Shown one piece after another: positions 36,478 to 45,681 of a stretch of 64,000 nt of DNA. Location of the stretch: positions 248,001 to 312,000 of the forward strand of contig NZ_FNKP01000001.1 of the NCBI RefSeq assembly GCF_900099835.1, written 5' to 3'. Position 1 is the first letter of the stretch. Each line of letters opens with the position of its first letter. Under the pieces are notes generated by a model, which did no database searches, was not told where the DNA came from, and saw only the letters and a program-made list of their open reading frames with translations. The position numbers and the translations under genes are program-made. The DNA is from Paraburkholderia fungorum (GTDB lineage Bacteria; Pseudomonadota; Gammaproteobacteria; Burkholderiales; Burkholderiaceae).

Positions 36478-37257
36478 ATGAATTACTGGATGCGGCGCCT
36501 GCGCGTCGCGCTGCCCTGGCTGGTGGTCGCGGTGCTGTCGAACGCGGTTGTGATGCTGACGTTGTTGCCGGCCGCGTGGATCACCCCGCAGTTCGCGAAA
36601 CAGACGCGCGGGCACGTCAATCTCGTCGATCCGGCCGGTTCGCTCTGGCACGGCTCTGCCACGCTGATGCTCGCCGCCGGTTCCGACATGAGCGCGGCGA
36701 CGCTGCTGCCTGGGCGGATCGAATGGACTACGTCGTTCTGGCCGTTGTTCACCGGCCGCGTGCGCATGACCATGCGGCACAGCGAGGCGATGCCCGACCC
36801 GATTACCGTCGACGCCACGCTGCGCACGGCGACCGTGACGCCCGGCGCGATGGCCGTGCCGGCTTCGCTGCTGGGCGGTTTGGGCGCGCCGTTCAACACG
36901 CTCGATCTGCAGGGGAACGTGCAGTTGTCGTGGTCCGACTGGCGCACTTTCAATCGGGAAGCGTTCGGTCAGTTGACCGTGACGTTGAACGACGCCAGTT
37001 CGCGGATCTCGCTGGTCAAGCCGCTTGGCTCGTATCGCGTGCTGTTTCAGGCGCAGGGTGCATCGTCCACGCTCGATCTGACGACCATGAAGGGGCCGCT
37101 GATGCTAAGCGGCAACGGCACGGTGTCGGCGGCGTCGACTTCGTTTCACGGCGTGGCCAGCGCTGCGCCCGAGGCGCGCGATAACCTCGCGGGCTTGCTG
37201 AATCTGCTGGGGCGGCCGACTGGGCCGGGTACGGTGGCGCTGACTTTCGTGCACTGA
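36478..37257 (+). CDS. gspN: Type II secretion protein GspN
   Basis: 259 residues, with one N-terminal membrane segment (about 13-33, LPWLVVAVLSNAVVMLTLL) and a periplasmic beta-rich domain with VDPAGSLWHGSATL. GspN is an accessory, often dispensable part of the system. It is the last gene of the locus and a bidirectional terminator follows. The prepilin peptidase gene (gspO/pilD) is not in the window. Confidence 0.92.
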   Translation: MNYWMRRLRVALPWLVVAVLSNAVVMLTLLPAAWITPQFAKQTRGHVNLVDPAGSLWHGSATLMLAAGSDMSAATLLPGRIEWTTSFWPLFTGRVRMTMRHSEAMPDPITVDATLRTATVTPGAMAVPASLLGGLGAPFNTLDLQGNVQLSWSDWRTFNREAFGQLTVTLNDASSRISLVKPLGSYRVLFQAQGASSTLDLTTMKGPLMLSGNGTVSAASTSFHGVASAAPEARDNLAGLLNLLGRPTGPGTVALTFVH

Positions 37258-37292
37258 AAGCCGGGCGAGCACGCGTTGCTCGATCGTGATGA

Positions 37293-37332
37293 AAAAATAG
37301 GCATGACCGCAATGTGCGGCCATGCCTATTTT
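37293..37332. terminator. Bidirectional terminator between gspN and the efflux gene
   Basis: AAAATAGGCATG and CATGCCTATTTT flank an inner stem CCGCA/TGCGG with a 3-nt loop. A run on one side and T run on the other let it serve both the forward gsp operon and the reverse efflux gene (ends at 37368). Confidence 0.9.
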
Positions 37333-37367
37333 GCTTTTGCGACCGGCATTCCCGGCGGCCGCTGTGC

Positions 37368-38930
37368 TTATTGGTTCTGAACCTGCTGCGGCACCGCCCC
37401 GCTCTGCGCGACGGGCGTAGCCGACGACGTCGGCAACGGCGCCGGTGCGGCCACATCGCCGGTTTCGCGGTTCATTTGCGACACGTCCCAGCCGCCGCCC
37501 AACGCCTTCACCAGACCGACCGACGACACCATCCGTTCACCCGCAATCGTCTCGAGCTTCTGCTCGGCCGTGAACGCCGTGGTCTGCGCGGTCAGCACGT
37601 TGACGAAGCCGACCGTGCCCGCCTTGTACTCGTTCGTCACGATGGCGAGCGCCTGACGCGCCGAATCCACCGCTTGCCGCTGCACGACGATTTCCTGTTC
37701 GAGGATGCGTTGCGACGCGAGGTTGTCTTCGACATCCTGGAACGCGGTCAGCACCGTTTGACGGTAGGTTGCGACGTCCGCGTCATACGTGGCGCGCGCT
37801 GCGTCGGTTTGCGCCTTGCGCAGACCGGCGTCGAAAATGGTGGCCGCGAGTTGCGGACCGAGCGTCCAGAAGCGCGACGGCGCGGTCAGCAATTGCGAAA
37901 ACACGGAATTCTCGAAGCCGCCGCTCGCCGACAGGGTCAACGACGGAAAGAACGCGGCAATTGCGACGCCGATTTGCTCGTTCGCCGCCGCCGCCTTGCG
38001 TTCCGCCGATGCGATATCCGGCCGGCGTTCGAGCAATGCCGACGGCATTTGCGCGGGCACGGCCGGCGGCGTCGCGGTAAGCGGGCTAGGCGGAATCGAG
38101 AACACCGAAGCGGGCACGCCGACCAGCACGGCAATGGCGTGCTCGTCCTGGGCACGCTGCACGCCGTTGTCGATGGCCGATGCCTGCGCCGATTGCAGTT
38201 GCGTTTGTGCCTGAATCACATCGGAACGCGCCGCGACGCCCTGCGCGTACTGGTTCTGCGTGAGTTGCAACGTCTTCTGATAGGCCACGACGGTGTCGTC
38301 GAGCAGCTTCTGCGTGGAATCGAGCGCACGCAACGAGAAGTAGGTTTGAGCGAGCGTGGCCTGCGCGGAAAGACGCGCGTTCGCCAGATCGGCAGCCGCT
38401 CCCTGTTGCCCGGCCTTCTGCGCGTTGACCGTCCGCGTGACCGAGCCCCACAGATCCGGCTCCCAGCTTGCATCCAGTTGCACGTTGAAGCTGTTGCTGA
38501 CGCCGGAGCGGCTGGTGCTCGAGCTTCCGGTGGACGACACGCCCGTGCCCGAGCGCGTTGCGCCCGCCGATGCACCGATGGTCGGGAAATACGCCGCCCG
38601 CGCCTCGCCGACCAGCGCGCGTGCCTGCCGGTAAGCGGCGGCATATTGCGCGATGGTCTGATTCGCGGCGTTCAGCTTGTCTTCGAGCGCGTTGAGCTGC
38701 GGATCTTCGTAAATGGTCCACCAGTCGCCGCGATCGTGCTGATCGGCCGGTTGAGCCACTTTCCAGCCCGGTGCGGCTTCCTTGAACGACGCCGGAATCT
38801 CAGCGTCCGGCCGCTTGTAGTCGGGGCCGACAGCGCAGGCCGCGAGCAATACAGCGAGTGCCGCCGATACCGCGATAGTCAGGGCGCGAGGCGCAAACGG
38901 CCTCGCGCGCGAGAGTCGATCAGACTGCAT
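37368..38930 (-). CDS. RND/MFS outer-membrane factor lipoprotein (NodT/OprM family)
   Basis: 520 residues. A lipoprotein signal ends in LLAAC (Cys about residue 32), and the mature part starts AVGPDYKRPD as in OprM/NodT proteins. Two outer-membrane-factor repeats follow, with ERRPDIASAERKAAAANEQIG between. It forms a trimeric channel-tunnel for tripartite pumps. I start it at 38930, where AAGGA lies 10 nt upstream; the frame is open further but without sense. The C-terminus is rich in Ala, Pro and Gln. It is on the strand opposite marR-emrB. Confidence 0.93.
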   Translation of the reverse strand: MQSDRLSRARPFAPRALTIAVSAALAVLLAACAVGPDYKRPDAEIPASFKEAAPGWKVAQPADQHDRGDWWTIYEDPQLNALEDKLNAANQTIAQYAAAYRQARALVGEARAAYFPTIGASAGATRSGTGVSSTGSSSTSRSGVSNSFNVQLDASWEPDLWGSVTRTVNAQKAGQQGAAADLANARLSAQATLAQTYFSLRALDSTQKLLDDTVVAYQKTLQLTQNQYAQGVAARSDVIQAQTQLQSAQASAIDNGVQRAQDEHAIAVLVGVPASVFSIPPSPLTATPPAVPAQMPSALLERRPDIASAERKAAAANEQIGVAIAAFFPSLTLSASGGFENSVFSQLLTAPSRFWTLGPQLAATIFDAGLRKAQTDAARATYDADVATYRQTVLTAFQDVEDNLASQRILEQEIVVQRQAVDSARQALAIVTNEYKAGTVGFVNVLTAQTTAFTAEQKLETIAGERMVSSVGLVKALGGGWDVSQMNRETGDVAAPAPLPTSSATPVAQSGAVPQQVQNQ

Positions 38931-39118
38931 GCAATGAATTCCTTCTGGACGCCACGATGCGGCCGATGGCAGCACCGTCGGCCGGGCGAGATCTTGGTCT
39001 GCCGGAATGTTAGCGTATGAGCCCGCGAGCGCGGGAAACTGAAAGGGTAATGCGAGGAAGAGTGCAGATGTGTTACTTGGGCAGCCGCGATGGTTACGCG
39101 TTGTTACTGCCGCGAGCG

Positions 39119-39478
39119 TTAAACCCGTGATTCCGTCGACGTTGCCTGACGGGCCTGCTTGCCCGCTGCTGCGCGACACGGCGCATCGCCGCGTGCCTGG
39201 CACGCATTGGCCGGGGCGACAGCGCTCGAGGGCGCGAGACTCGACGTCAACAACGGCGTTTTGACCTTGCCCATTTCCGAAGCGGCCTTGACGCCCTTCC
39301 GTCCCCGCCGATGCTCGATCCACGCCATGACCACCACCCCGACCGATCCACCTGGCAACACGAACAGCACGGCGAAGAGCGCCAGTTTCCACCAGCGGTG
39401 CGGGCCTTGAAAGCTGTTCAGCGCGGAATCGGTCAGTGAGCGGCCCAAGCCGCCAAGGGTGTTTTTGAGGTACAGCAT
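39119..39478 (-). CDS. Small hypothetical membrane protein next to the efflux locus
   Basis: 119 residues that I do not recognise as a named family. One hydrophobic segment (about 29-53, WWKLALFAVLFVLPGGSVGV and on) is followed by a basic stop-transfer WIEHRRGRKG and a low-complexity Ala/Ser tail. AAAGGA lies 7 nt before the start, supporting expression. It is upstream of the outer-membrane factor on the same strand and divergent from marR. It is too short to be an EmrA-type adaptor. Confidence 0.6.
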   Translation of the reverse strand: MLYLKNTLGGLGRSLTDSALNSFQGPHRWWKLALFAVLFVLPGGSVGVVVMAWIEHRRGRKGVKAASEMGKVKTPLLTSSLAPSSAVAPANACQARGDAPCRAAAGKQARQATSTESRV

Positions 39479-39595
39479 GGGAAATCCTTTTTGCGCGTCG
39501 CGCTTGCGACATGCGCGTCAGCGACGTGCGGAAAATCGGTCAGAACATGGTCTCGGGTGGCGCGGATCGCGCGTAACTCGTTGCCTGTCATAATA

Positions 39596-39711
39596 TTGAC
39601 TATGCAATCAAATTTCAAGATACTTCGCCCTATGGATGGCGGCGCTGTTGTTTTTCAGTCGTCCATCCAGCGTCGATGAAATTTGACTTGCCTGCTTAGG
39701 CAGCTAAACTC
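39596..39711 (+). promoter_or_regulatory. Two promoter candidates with paired MarR-type operators
   Basis: Promoter 1: TTGACT (39596-39601), 17 nt, GATACT (39619-39624), with TCAAATTTCA at 39608-39617 inside the spacer. Promoter 2: TTGACT (39683-39688), 16 nt, TAAACT (39705-39710), with the exact reverse complement TGAAATTTGA at 39677-39686 over the -35 and a perfect dyad TGCCT-GCTT-AGGCA (39689-39702) in the spacer. This layout predicts that MarR represses its own transcription. Confidence 0.6.
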
Positions 39712-39740
39712 CGTTTGCTTGCCGATGTTCCGGAAACACA

Positions 39741-40283
39741 ATGACTGATGGCCCCTACAACGCGGACACGACTCCTCTGGAGTCGAGCCTCGGCTACTAC
39801 CTGACGAAAGCGCGCAACGTGCTGGTCGAACGAACCGATCGCGCGGTTGCGCCGCTCGGTCTCACGGCGCAGCAGATCGGCGTGATCGTCATGCTGTCGT
39901 CGCGGCGCGCGAGCACGCCGTTCGAACTGTCGCGCGCTATGTCGTATGACAGCGGATCGATGACGCGTCTGCTGGATCGCCTTGAAAAGAAAGGCTTTGT
40001 GGTGCGCACGCGGAGTGACGCCGATCGTCGGATGGTGAAGCTGGAACTGACGCCGCAAGGTGATGAAGCCGCGCGCCAGTTGCCCGGTCTGGGTGCGGCA
40101 GTGCTGAACGAACAGTTGCGCGGATTTTCCGCCGCCGAGCATGCAACGCTGATCGATCTGCTCAGCCGTTTCATTGCAAATGGACTGGATGGGCCGTCAG
40201 GCATGTGCTGCGGATTTGAGCCGACAGCGGCGTCAGAACAGCAGTCGCACGAAAATTCACCCGCAGGGTTATCGCCGGAATAA
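39741..40283 (+). CDS. MarR-family regulator of the efflux operon
   Basis: 180 residues. The winged helix is seen in GLTAQQIGVIVMLSSRRAST, FELSRAMSYDSGSMTRLLDR and the wing VVRTRSDADRRMVKLELTP. It resembles EmrR/MprA-type repressors that release DNA on binding phenolic drugs. It lies 153 nt before an EmrB-type pump on the same strand and downstream of the paired operators. Confidence 0.92.
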   Translation: MTDGPYNADTTPLESSLGYYLTKARNVLVERTDRAVAPLGLTAQQIGVIVMLSSRRASTPFELSRAMSYDSGSMTRLLDRLEKKGFVVRTRSDADRRMVKLELTPQGDEAARQLPGLGAAVLNEQLRGFSAAEHATLIDLLSRFIANGLDGPSGMCCGFEPTAASEQQSHENSPAGLSPE

Positions 40284-40436
40284 GGCGAGCAGTACCGATG
40301 GTCAAAGAGGCGCTTTCAAGAACGCCATTGTTTGAAGATATCTGTCTGGGCAGAGGGTGATCCGGCATGTAAGCACGCCATTCGTCAGGCGTGAGAAGAC
40401 TGCCGTGACAAGCTTTCCCGATTGAGGAGAAAAAAT

Positions 40437-41999
40437 ATGGATGCCACGGCTTCCGCTGCCACGCTGCCCGCCGCCGAACCTGCGCCGCTAAAGGGCGGAG
40501 CGCTCGCGTTACTTACCGTCGGCCTGGCCCTGGGCACCTTCATGGAGGTGCTCGATACGTCGATTGCGAACGTCGCCGTGCCGACCATTTCCGGCAGCCT
40601 CGGCGTCGCGACCAGTCAGGGCACGTGGGTCATCTCGTCGTATTCGGTGGCGTCGGCGATTGCCGTGCCGTTGACCGGCTGGCTCGCGCGGCGGGTCGGC
40701 GAGGCAAAGCTGTTCACGCTCTCCGTGCTGCTTTTCACGATCGCGTCGGCGATGTGCGGTTTCGCGCAAAACTTCGAATCGCTGATCGGGTTCCGGCTTC
40801 TGCAAGGGCTCGTTTCCGGGCCGATGGTGCCGCTTTCGCAGACTATTCTGATGCGCTCCTATCCGCCGGAGAAACGCGGCCTTGCGCTCGGGCTCTGGGC
40901 GATGACCGTGATCTGCGCGCCGATCTTCGGTCCCGTGATGGGCGGGTACATCACCGATAACTACACGTGGCCGTGGATTTTCTATATCAACGTGCCGATC
41001 GGCGTGTTCTCGGCGGTGTGCGCGTACATCCTGCTGCGCGGCCGCGAGACGAAAACCAGCAAGCAGCGTATCGACGCAGTTGGCCTTGCGCTGCTCGTGA
41101 TCGGCGTGTCGTGCCTGCAGATGATGCTCGACCTCGGCAAGGACCGCGACTGGTTCAACTCGACGTTCATCGTCACGCTCGCGGTGATCGCGGTGGTGTC
41201 GATTGCGTTCCTGCTGGTTTGGGAAACGACGGACAAGGAGCCGATTGTCGATCTCTCGCTGTTCAAGGACCGCAATTTCGCGCTCGGCGTGGTGATCATT
41301 TCGTTCGGCTTCATGGCGTTCTTCGGGTCGGTCGTGATCTTCCCGTTATGGCTTCAAACCGTGATGGGCTACACGCCGTGGCTCGCAGGGCTGGCGACCG
41401 CGCCGGTCGGTTTGCTCGCGCTGGTGCTGTCGCCGATGATCGGCAAGAACATGCATCGGCTGAATTTGCGGATCGTGGCGAGCTTCGCGTTCATCGTGTT
41501 TGCGTTCGTGTCGTTCTGGAACTCGACTTTCACGCTCGACGTGCCGTTCAATCACGTGATCTGGCCGCGTCTCATACAAGGGATCGGCGTGGCCTGCTTC
41601 TTCGTGCCGATGACGACCATCACGCTTTCAAGCGTGTCGGACGAGCGGCTGGCGAGTGCGTCGGGTTTGTCGAACTTCTTCCGGACGTTGTCGGGTGCAA
41701 TCGGCACGGCGATCAGTACGACATTCTGGGAGAACGACACGATCCACCATCACGCGATACTGACCGAGTCGGTCAATGTGTATTCGGCGAACACCAACGC
41801 GTATAAGGATGCACTGGCAAGCCTCGGTCTTTCCGGCGACGGCCTCACCGCGCAGTTGAATCAGACCGTGACCGCCCAGGCTTACATGCTGGCGACCAAC
41901 GACTTCTTCCGCATTTCCTGCGCGGCGTTTCTGGTGCTTGCGGTGCTGGTCTGGATCACGAAGCCGCGCAAGGGAGCGGGGCCTTCGATGGGGCATTGA
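40437..41999 (+). CDS. emrB: DHA2-family MFS drug transporter, EmrB-like
   Basis: 520 residues with about 14 membrane segments. DHA2 signatures are LGTFMEVLDTSIANVAVPTI in segment 1 (D in the membrane) and GFRLLQGLVSGPMVPLSQT in the motif C region. In Gram-negatives such proteins work with an EmrA adaptor and an outer-membrane channel to expel hydrophobic drugs. Here a regulator and outer-membrane factor are adjacent but no EmrA is found. I start it at 40437, where TTGAGGAGA gives a strong ribosome site. Confidence 0.92.
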   Translation: MDATASAATLPAAEPAPLKGGALALLTVGLALGTFMEVLDTSIANVAVPTISGSLGVATSQGTWVISSYSVASAIAVPLTGWLARRVGEAKLFTLSVLLFTIASAMCGFAQNFESLIGFRLLQGLVSGPMVPLSQTILMRSYPPEKRGLALGLWAMTVICAPIFGPVMGGYITDNYTWPWIFYINVPIGVFSAVCAYILLRGRETKTSKQRIDAVGLALLVIGVSCLQMMLDLGKDRDWFNSTFIVTLAVIAVVSIAFLLVWETTDKEPIVDLSLFKDRNFALGVVIISFGFMAFFGSVVIFPLWLQTVMGYTPWLAGLATAPVGLLALVLSPMIGKNMHRLNLRIVASFAFIVFAFVSFWNSTFTLDVPFNHVIWPRLIQGIGVACFFVPMTTITLSSVSDERLASASGLSNFFRTLSGAIGTAISTTFWENDTIHHHAILTESVNVYSANTNAYKDALASLGLSGDGLTAQLNQTVTAQAYMLATNDFFRISCAAFLVLAVLVWITKPRKGAGPSMGH

Positions 42000-42048
42000 T
42001 ACGCTAATGCGTTTGATGCGCGTGATGCATCAACGCGTGAAGAAGACA

Positions 42049-42092
42049 GGCGCGCACAAGTGAGATTTTTCCTCACATGTTGCGCGCCTTTT
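42049..42092 (+). terminator. Terminator of the marR-emrB unit
   Basis: GGCGCGCA pairs with TGCGCGCC and, after a small bulge, GTGAG pairs with CTCAC around an AT loop; four T follow. It begins 49 nt after the emrB stop codon. Confidence 0.8.
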
Positions 42093-42100
42093 CCATTGCG

Positions 42101-42619
42101 TTATTGCGACATTGCCTCGCCGTTCGCCGCCGGAATCGACTGACCTTGCGAAGCATCCGGGTGCGCAGCCGCCGCCGGAGATTGGGACGGCGTCGTGCCG
42201 CTCTGCGGCGTGTTCGCCCCCGCTGCGGTTCCTCGCACGAATTCCTTGAAGTCCGCGCCCGCTTCCCACGGGTTCGGCTTGCAGCCCATCGACCCGTCGC
42301 AATGAGCAGCAAAGCCGATGGTCGCTGTGCCATCGGGATTCGCGGTACGCGTGATCTGATACGCGAGCGCGCGCTTGCCGCCGTCCGGTCCGGCAGTCTG
42401 GATCAGCGAACTTGTAGACGATTCGATCTTGTACTTCGAATGGCTCTCGACCCAAGTTTGCGCGCGTTGCCACCAGAGATCGCATTGGGCGCTATTCGAG
42501 CAAGTCAACGGTGTGGTCGCGACCTGCATGACGTCCGGATTGACCTGCCCTTGCGTCGAACACCCGGCCGCCGCCGTACCGAGAACACACAGCGCGGCCA
42601 GTAGAGTTTTGTTTATCAC
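42101..42619 (-). CDS. Hypothetical lipoprotein
   Basis: 172 residues with a GTG start at 42619, chosen because GGAGGG lies 7 nt upstream. The signal peptide ends in the lipobox AAGC (Cys about residue 20). A small domain with paired Cys follows (TCSNSAQCDLWWQRAQTW, then HCDGSMGCKPNP), and the C-terminal 40 residues are Ala/Pro/Gln/Ser-rich. I know no named function. It stands alone between emrB and gshA. Confidence 0.75.
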   Translation of the reverse strand: MINKTLLAALCVLGTAAAGCSTQGQVNPDVMQVATTPLTCSNSAQCDLWWQRAQTWVESHSKYKIESSTSSLIQTAGPDGGKRALAYQITRTANPDGTATIGFAAHCDGSMGCKPNPWEAGADFKEFVRGTAAGANTPQSGTTPSQSPAAAAHPDASQGQSIPAANGEAMSQ

Positions 42620-42775
42620 GTTCAGCCCTCCCCTCGATGGAGCGTTTCGTATCAGTTTGGACCGTGGCATCGGTAGGGTGTTTCATCTGGATCAGAGAAA
42701 CGTCGCAGCGCGCGGAGAATTTGCCGATCGCATTCAGACTCCGTCGCGTCGCGATGTAGACGTTACCTGCGTGCA

Positions 42776-42805
42776 ATAAAAAAGCGGCCACCCGGGCCGC
42801 TTTTT
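42776..42805 (-). terminator. Bidirectional terminator after gshA
   Basis: AAAGCGGCC (42781-42789), loop ACCCG, GGCCGCTTT (42795-42803), with A and T runs on the two sides. On the reverse strand it starts 22 nt after the gshA stop codon. Confidence 0.88.
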
Positions 42806-42827
42806 CCTTACTTCATCCACTCGTTTT

Positions 42828-44444
42828 TCAGACGCTGAACCGGTTCAACGTATAGGCACGATAAGCCGCGACGAATGCGTCGAATGAACCGACTTCTTCG
42901 CGCTCAAGTTTGGCCTGTTCATCGAGCGACTGAGTGGCGAGATCGCTGAACGCTTTCGCCTGCTCTGCATCCAGCGGACGCTCGCGGAAATACGCAGCGT
43001 GCGCTTCACTCTGTTCGAGACCGAACGCGAGGAAACTCTGCTGCTTGTCGCGCATGGTTTGCAGCACACGCGCCGATGGCGTCAGCGACGCGTCCGCGAG
43101 CTTCGCGCGTTGAACCTGCACCGAGCGCGCGTGCGCATCGCCACCTTGCAACGCGTCGAGCGCGGCTGCGGCCGCTTCGATCTTGACCAGCAACTCGTTC
43201 GCCCAGTCGAGCATCGCAACCGGTTGACCGTCGCGCACCAGTTCGAGGCCCGGCTTGCGGCCTTCCATCGTCACGCGACCGAAGTTCTGGTTGGCTTCCG
43301 CGTAGGCATCGGGCGGCAACGGCGCGCTGTCGTCGAGTGCGCAAACCAGCAGATAGGCGTCGAGAAAGCGCGACGTCTCCAGCGAAATGCCGCTCGGCTC
43401 GAACGGGTCGATATCCATGCAGCGCACTTCGACGTATTGCACGCCGCGCGCGGCCAGCGCATGCAGCGGTCGCTCGCCCGGATGCGTGACGCGCTTCGGA
43501 CGAATCGTCGAGTAGAACTCGTTTTCGATCTGCAACACGTTGGTGTTGATCTGCACCCATTCGCCGTCGCGCTGCGTGCCGATCTGCTCGTACGCGGGAT
43601 ACGGCTGGCTCACGGCTTTAGCGAGCGCGTCGAGATAGCCCGGCAGCGTGTCGTAGTCGGCATGCAGCGCGGCTTGCGCGGTGGTGTTCGAGTAGCCGAG
43701 ATCGCTCATGCGCAGGCTGGTCGCGTACGGGCGATACAGCGTGTCGGCGTCGAACGTTTCCAGCGTGTGCTTGCGATCGCGCAGGAAGCGCCGATCCAGC
43801 GCCGGCGATGCGCCGAACAGATACATCAGCAGCCAGTTCGTGCGGCGGAAATTGCGGATCAGCGCGAGGTAACGTTCGGACTGGAAATCGACCGCGTTCG
43901 CCGTGGATGGCTGATCGGCGTGCAGCACGCGCCAGACTTCTTCGTTCAGCGAATAGTTGTAGTGAATGCCCGCGATGCACTGCATCGTGCGGCCGTAGCG
44001 CAGTGCGAGGCCGATGCGATACACGTACTTCAGCTTGCCGATGTTCGAGTCGCCGTAATTCGCGATGGGGATGCCGTCGTCGGTATCGGGCAGCAGTCCC
44101 GGCATCGAGTTGTTCCACAGGATCTCGTCGCCGAGATTCGCGTAAACAAAGCGGTGCAGCGTATCGAGTTTGTCGAGCGTGATCGCGACGTCGTGTTCGG
44201 CCGGCGTGATCAGTTCGAGCAGGGCTTCTGAATAGTCGGTAGTCAGCGACGGATGCGTGAGCGCCGACCCCAGCGCACGCGGATGCGGCGTCAACGCGAG
44301 CTGCCCCTCATGCGTAACGCGCAGGCTTTCCTTCTCGATGCCGCGCAGGCCACGCGTCAGCGCATCGCGCTGCGGGCCTGAGGTCAGCACGGACAGGCGG
44401 TGCAGAAACGCGTCGGTCGTGCGGGAAGATGTGGTGTTTGGCAT
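42828..44444 (-). CDS. gshA: Glutamate-cysteine ligase (proteobacterial GshA type)
   Basis: 538 residues, the expected length. Family motifs are GIEKESLRVTHEGQLALTPH near residue 30, TTDYSEALLELITP, and VQINTNVLQIENEFYSTIRP; YVEVRCMDIDPFEPSGI is typical of the GshA active site. It makes gamma-glutamylcysteine, the first step of glutathione synthesis. I place the start at 44444 by family length; upstream in-frame starts lack ribosome sites too. gshB is not in the window. A YbdK-type paralogue lies at 16576-17691. Confidence 0.95.
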   Translation of the reverse strand: MPNTTSSRTTDAFLHRLSVLTSGPQRDALTRGLRGIEKESLRVTHEGQLALTPHPRALGSALTHPSLTTDYSEALLELITPAEHDVAITLDKLDTLHRFVYANLGDEILWNNSMPGLLPDTDDGIPIANYGDSNIGKLKYVYRIGLALRYGRTMQCIAGIHYNYSLNEEVWRVLHADQPSTANAVDFQSERYLALIRNFRRTNWLLMYLFGASPALDRRFLRDRKHTLETFDADTLYRPYATSLRMSDLGYSNTTAQAALHADYDTLPGYLDALAKAVSQPYPAYEQIGTQRDGEWVQINTNVLQIENEFYSTIRPKRVTHPGERPLHALAARGVQYVEVRCMDIDPFEPSGISLETSRFLDAYLLVCALDDSAPLPPDAYAEANQNFGRVTMEGRKPGLELVRDGQPVAMLDWANELLVKIEAAAAALDALQGGDAHARSVQVQRAKLADASLTPSARVLQTMRDKQQSFLAFGLEQSEAHAAYFRERPLDAEQAKAFSDLATQSLDEQAKLEREEVGSFDAFVAAYRAYTLNRFSV

Positions 44445-44763
44445 TGATGCGAGTCGGGCGTTGTCGGCCGCCATGTGCCGCGTGACTGCGTGCGGCAGCA
44501 CTGCGCGGTTGACAACGTTCGGCGGAATTTTCAGTAGCGGGCACTTTAACATCTCGCTACGACGCCTGCTTGAGGCCGCTTCGGCCGCCTGTCCAGGCCC
44601 GCCAGTCAGCGATTCCGCCTGCTTTTTCAGACGAACCGGCCACGTTGCACGTTGTCGCTATCGTCACCACTCTACTCGTCGGCCGGTCCTCGCGCGATTC
44701 GCGTTTGTCCCTGAAAAACACTCTCTGCTCAAGCCGCAATCCGGTCGTTGGATTGACCGTGTA
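44445..44763. other. Intergenic gap between alkA and gshA
   Basis: 319 nt on which I see no gene, repeat or clear terminator. It must contain the gshA promoter. Confidence 0.4.
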
Positions 44764-45681
44764 TCAGCCGCCGCGCGCCGCGCCCGCACGGTCCGCGACT
44801 TCGTTCCACAGATGCATCGCTGCATACGCGCGCCACGGCCGCCACGCGTCGGTGCGCGCGCGCTGCTGCGTGGGCCGCACGAGCGACGGATCGCGCGCGG
44901 CGATCGACTGCATCAGCACGAGATCCCATGCCGGCCAGGCGTCGGCGTCGCGCCATGCGCGCATCGCGACATATTCGACGGTCCATGGGCCGATGCCGGG
45001 CAGCGCGAGCAGGGCCGCACGTAAACTGTCCGCATCGACGACGTTGCTGTCGACCGGCACGTCGCCGGTTGCGACCGCATGCGCGAATCCCTGCAACGCT
45101 GCCACACGTTTCCCCGGCATGCCGATCTGCGCGAGATCGACGGCGGCCAACGCGGCTGGCGTCGGAAAACGCCACGCGGTGCTTTCATGCGGATGTCCGT
45201 CGATACGCTCGCCCGCGCGCTGCACGAGGCGTCCGATGATCGTGGTTGCCGCCTTCACGCTGACCTGCTGGCCGACGATCGCGCGCACCACCAGTTCGAA
45301 GCCCGACCACGCGCCCGGCACACGCAGGCCGGGCACCGCTTCGACCAGCGGCGCGAGCCACGGATCGGCGGAAAGTTCGGCACCGATCTTTTTCGGATCG
45401 GCGCGCAGGTCGAACATCCTTGCAATCGGGACGGCGAGTGCGTCGGCGTGACGGCTCACCGGCCCTTCGATGCTCGCCACCACACACCGTTTTCGCGGAT
45501 GCCGCCGCACGCTCAGCGTGCCGCTGTCGCCGGCCCAGTCGATGGCTCGGCGATACGCGCCGTCTTCGACGGCTTCGACGCCGGGCGTCGCGCGTCCGCC
45601 GAAAAAGCGCAGCAGGCGCGGCCAGTCGAACGGGGCTTTGAAGGGCAGTTCCAGGGTTGCGACGTCGTCAAGCGTACTCAC
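44764..45681 (-). CDS. alkA: DNA-3-methyladenine glycosylase II (AlkA)
   Basis: 305 residues. The helix-hairpin-helix is LLALPGIGPWTVEYVAMRAW, followed by the catalytic Asp in DAWPAWDLVLMQS. The AlkA N-terminal domain precedes it, with GPVSRHADALAVPIARMFDL. It removes 3-methylpurines and other alkylated bases. The GTG start overlaps the ada stop by 4 nt (GTGA), so it is translated with ada as an adaptive-response operon. Confidence 0.95.
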   Translation of the reverse strand: MSTLDDVATLELPFKAPFDWPRLLRFFGGRATPGVEAVEDGAYRRAIDWAGDSGTLSVRRHPRKRCVVASIEGPVSRHADALAVPIARMFDLRADPKKIGAELSADPWLAPLVEAVPGLRVPGAWSGFELVVRAIVGQQVSVKAATTIIGRLVQRAGERIDGHPHESTAWRFPTPAALAAVDLAQIGMPGKRVAALQGFAHAVATGDVPVDSNVVDADSLRAALLALPGIGPWTVEYVAMRAWRDADAWPAWDLVLMQSIAARDPSLVRPTQQRARTDAWRPWRAYAAMHLWNEVADRAGAARGG

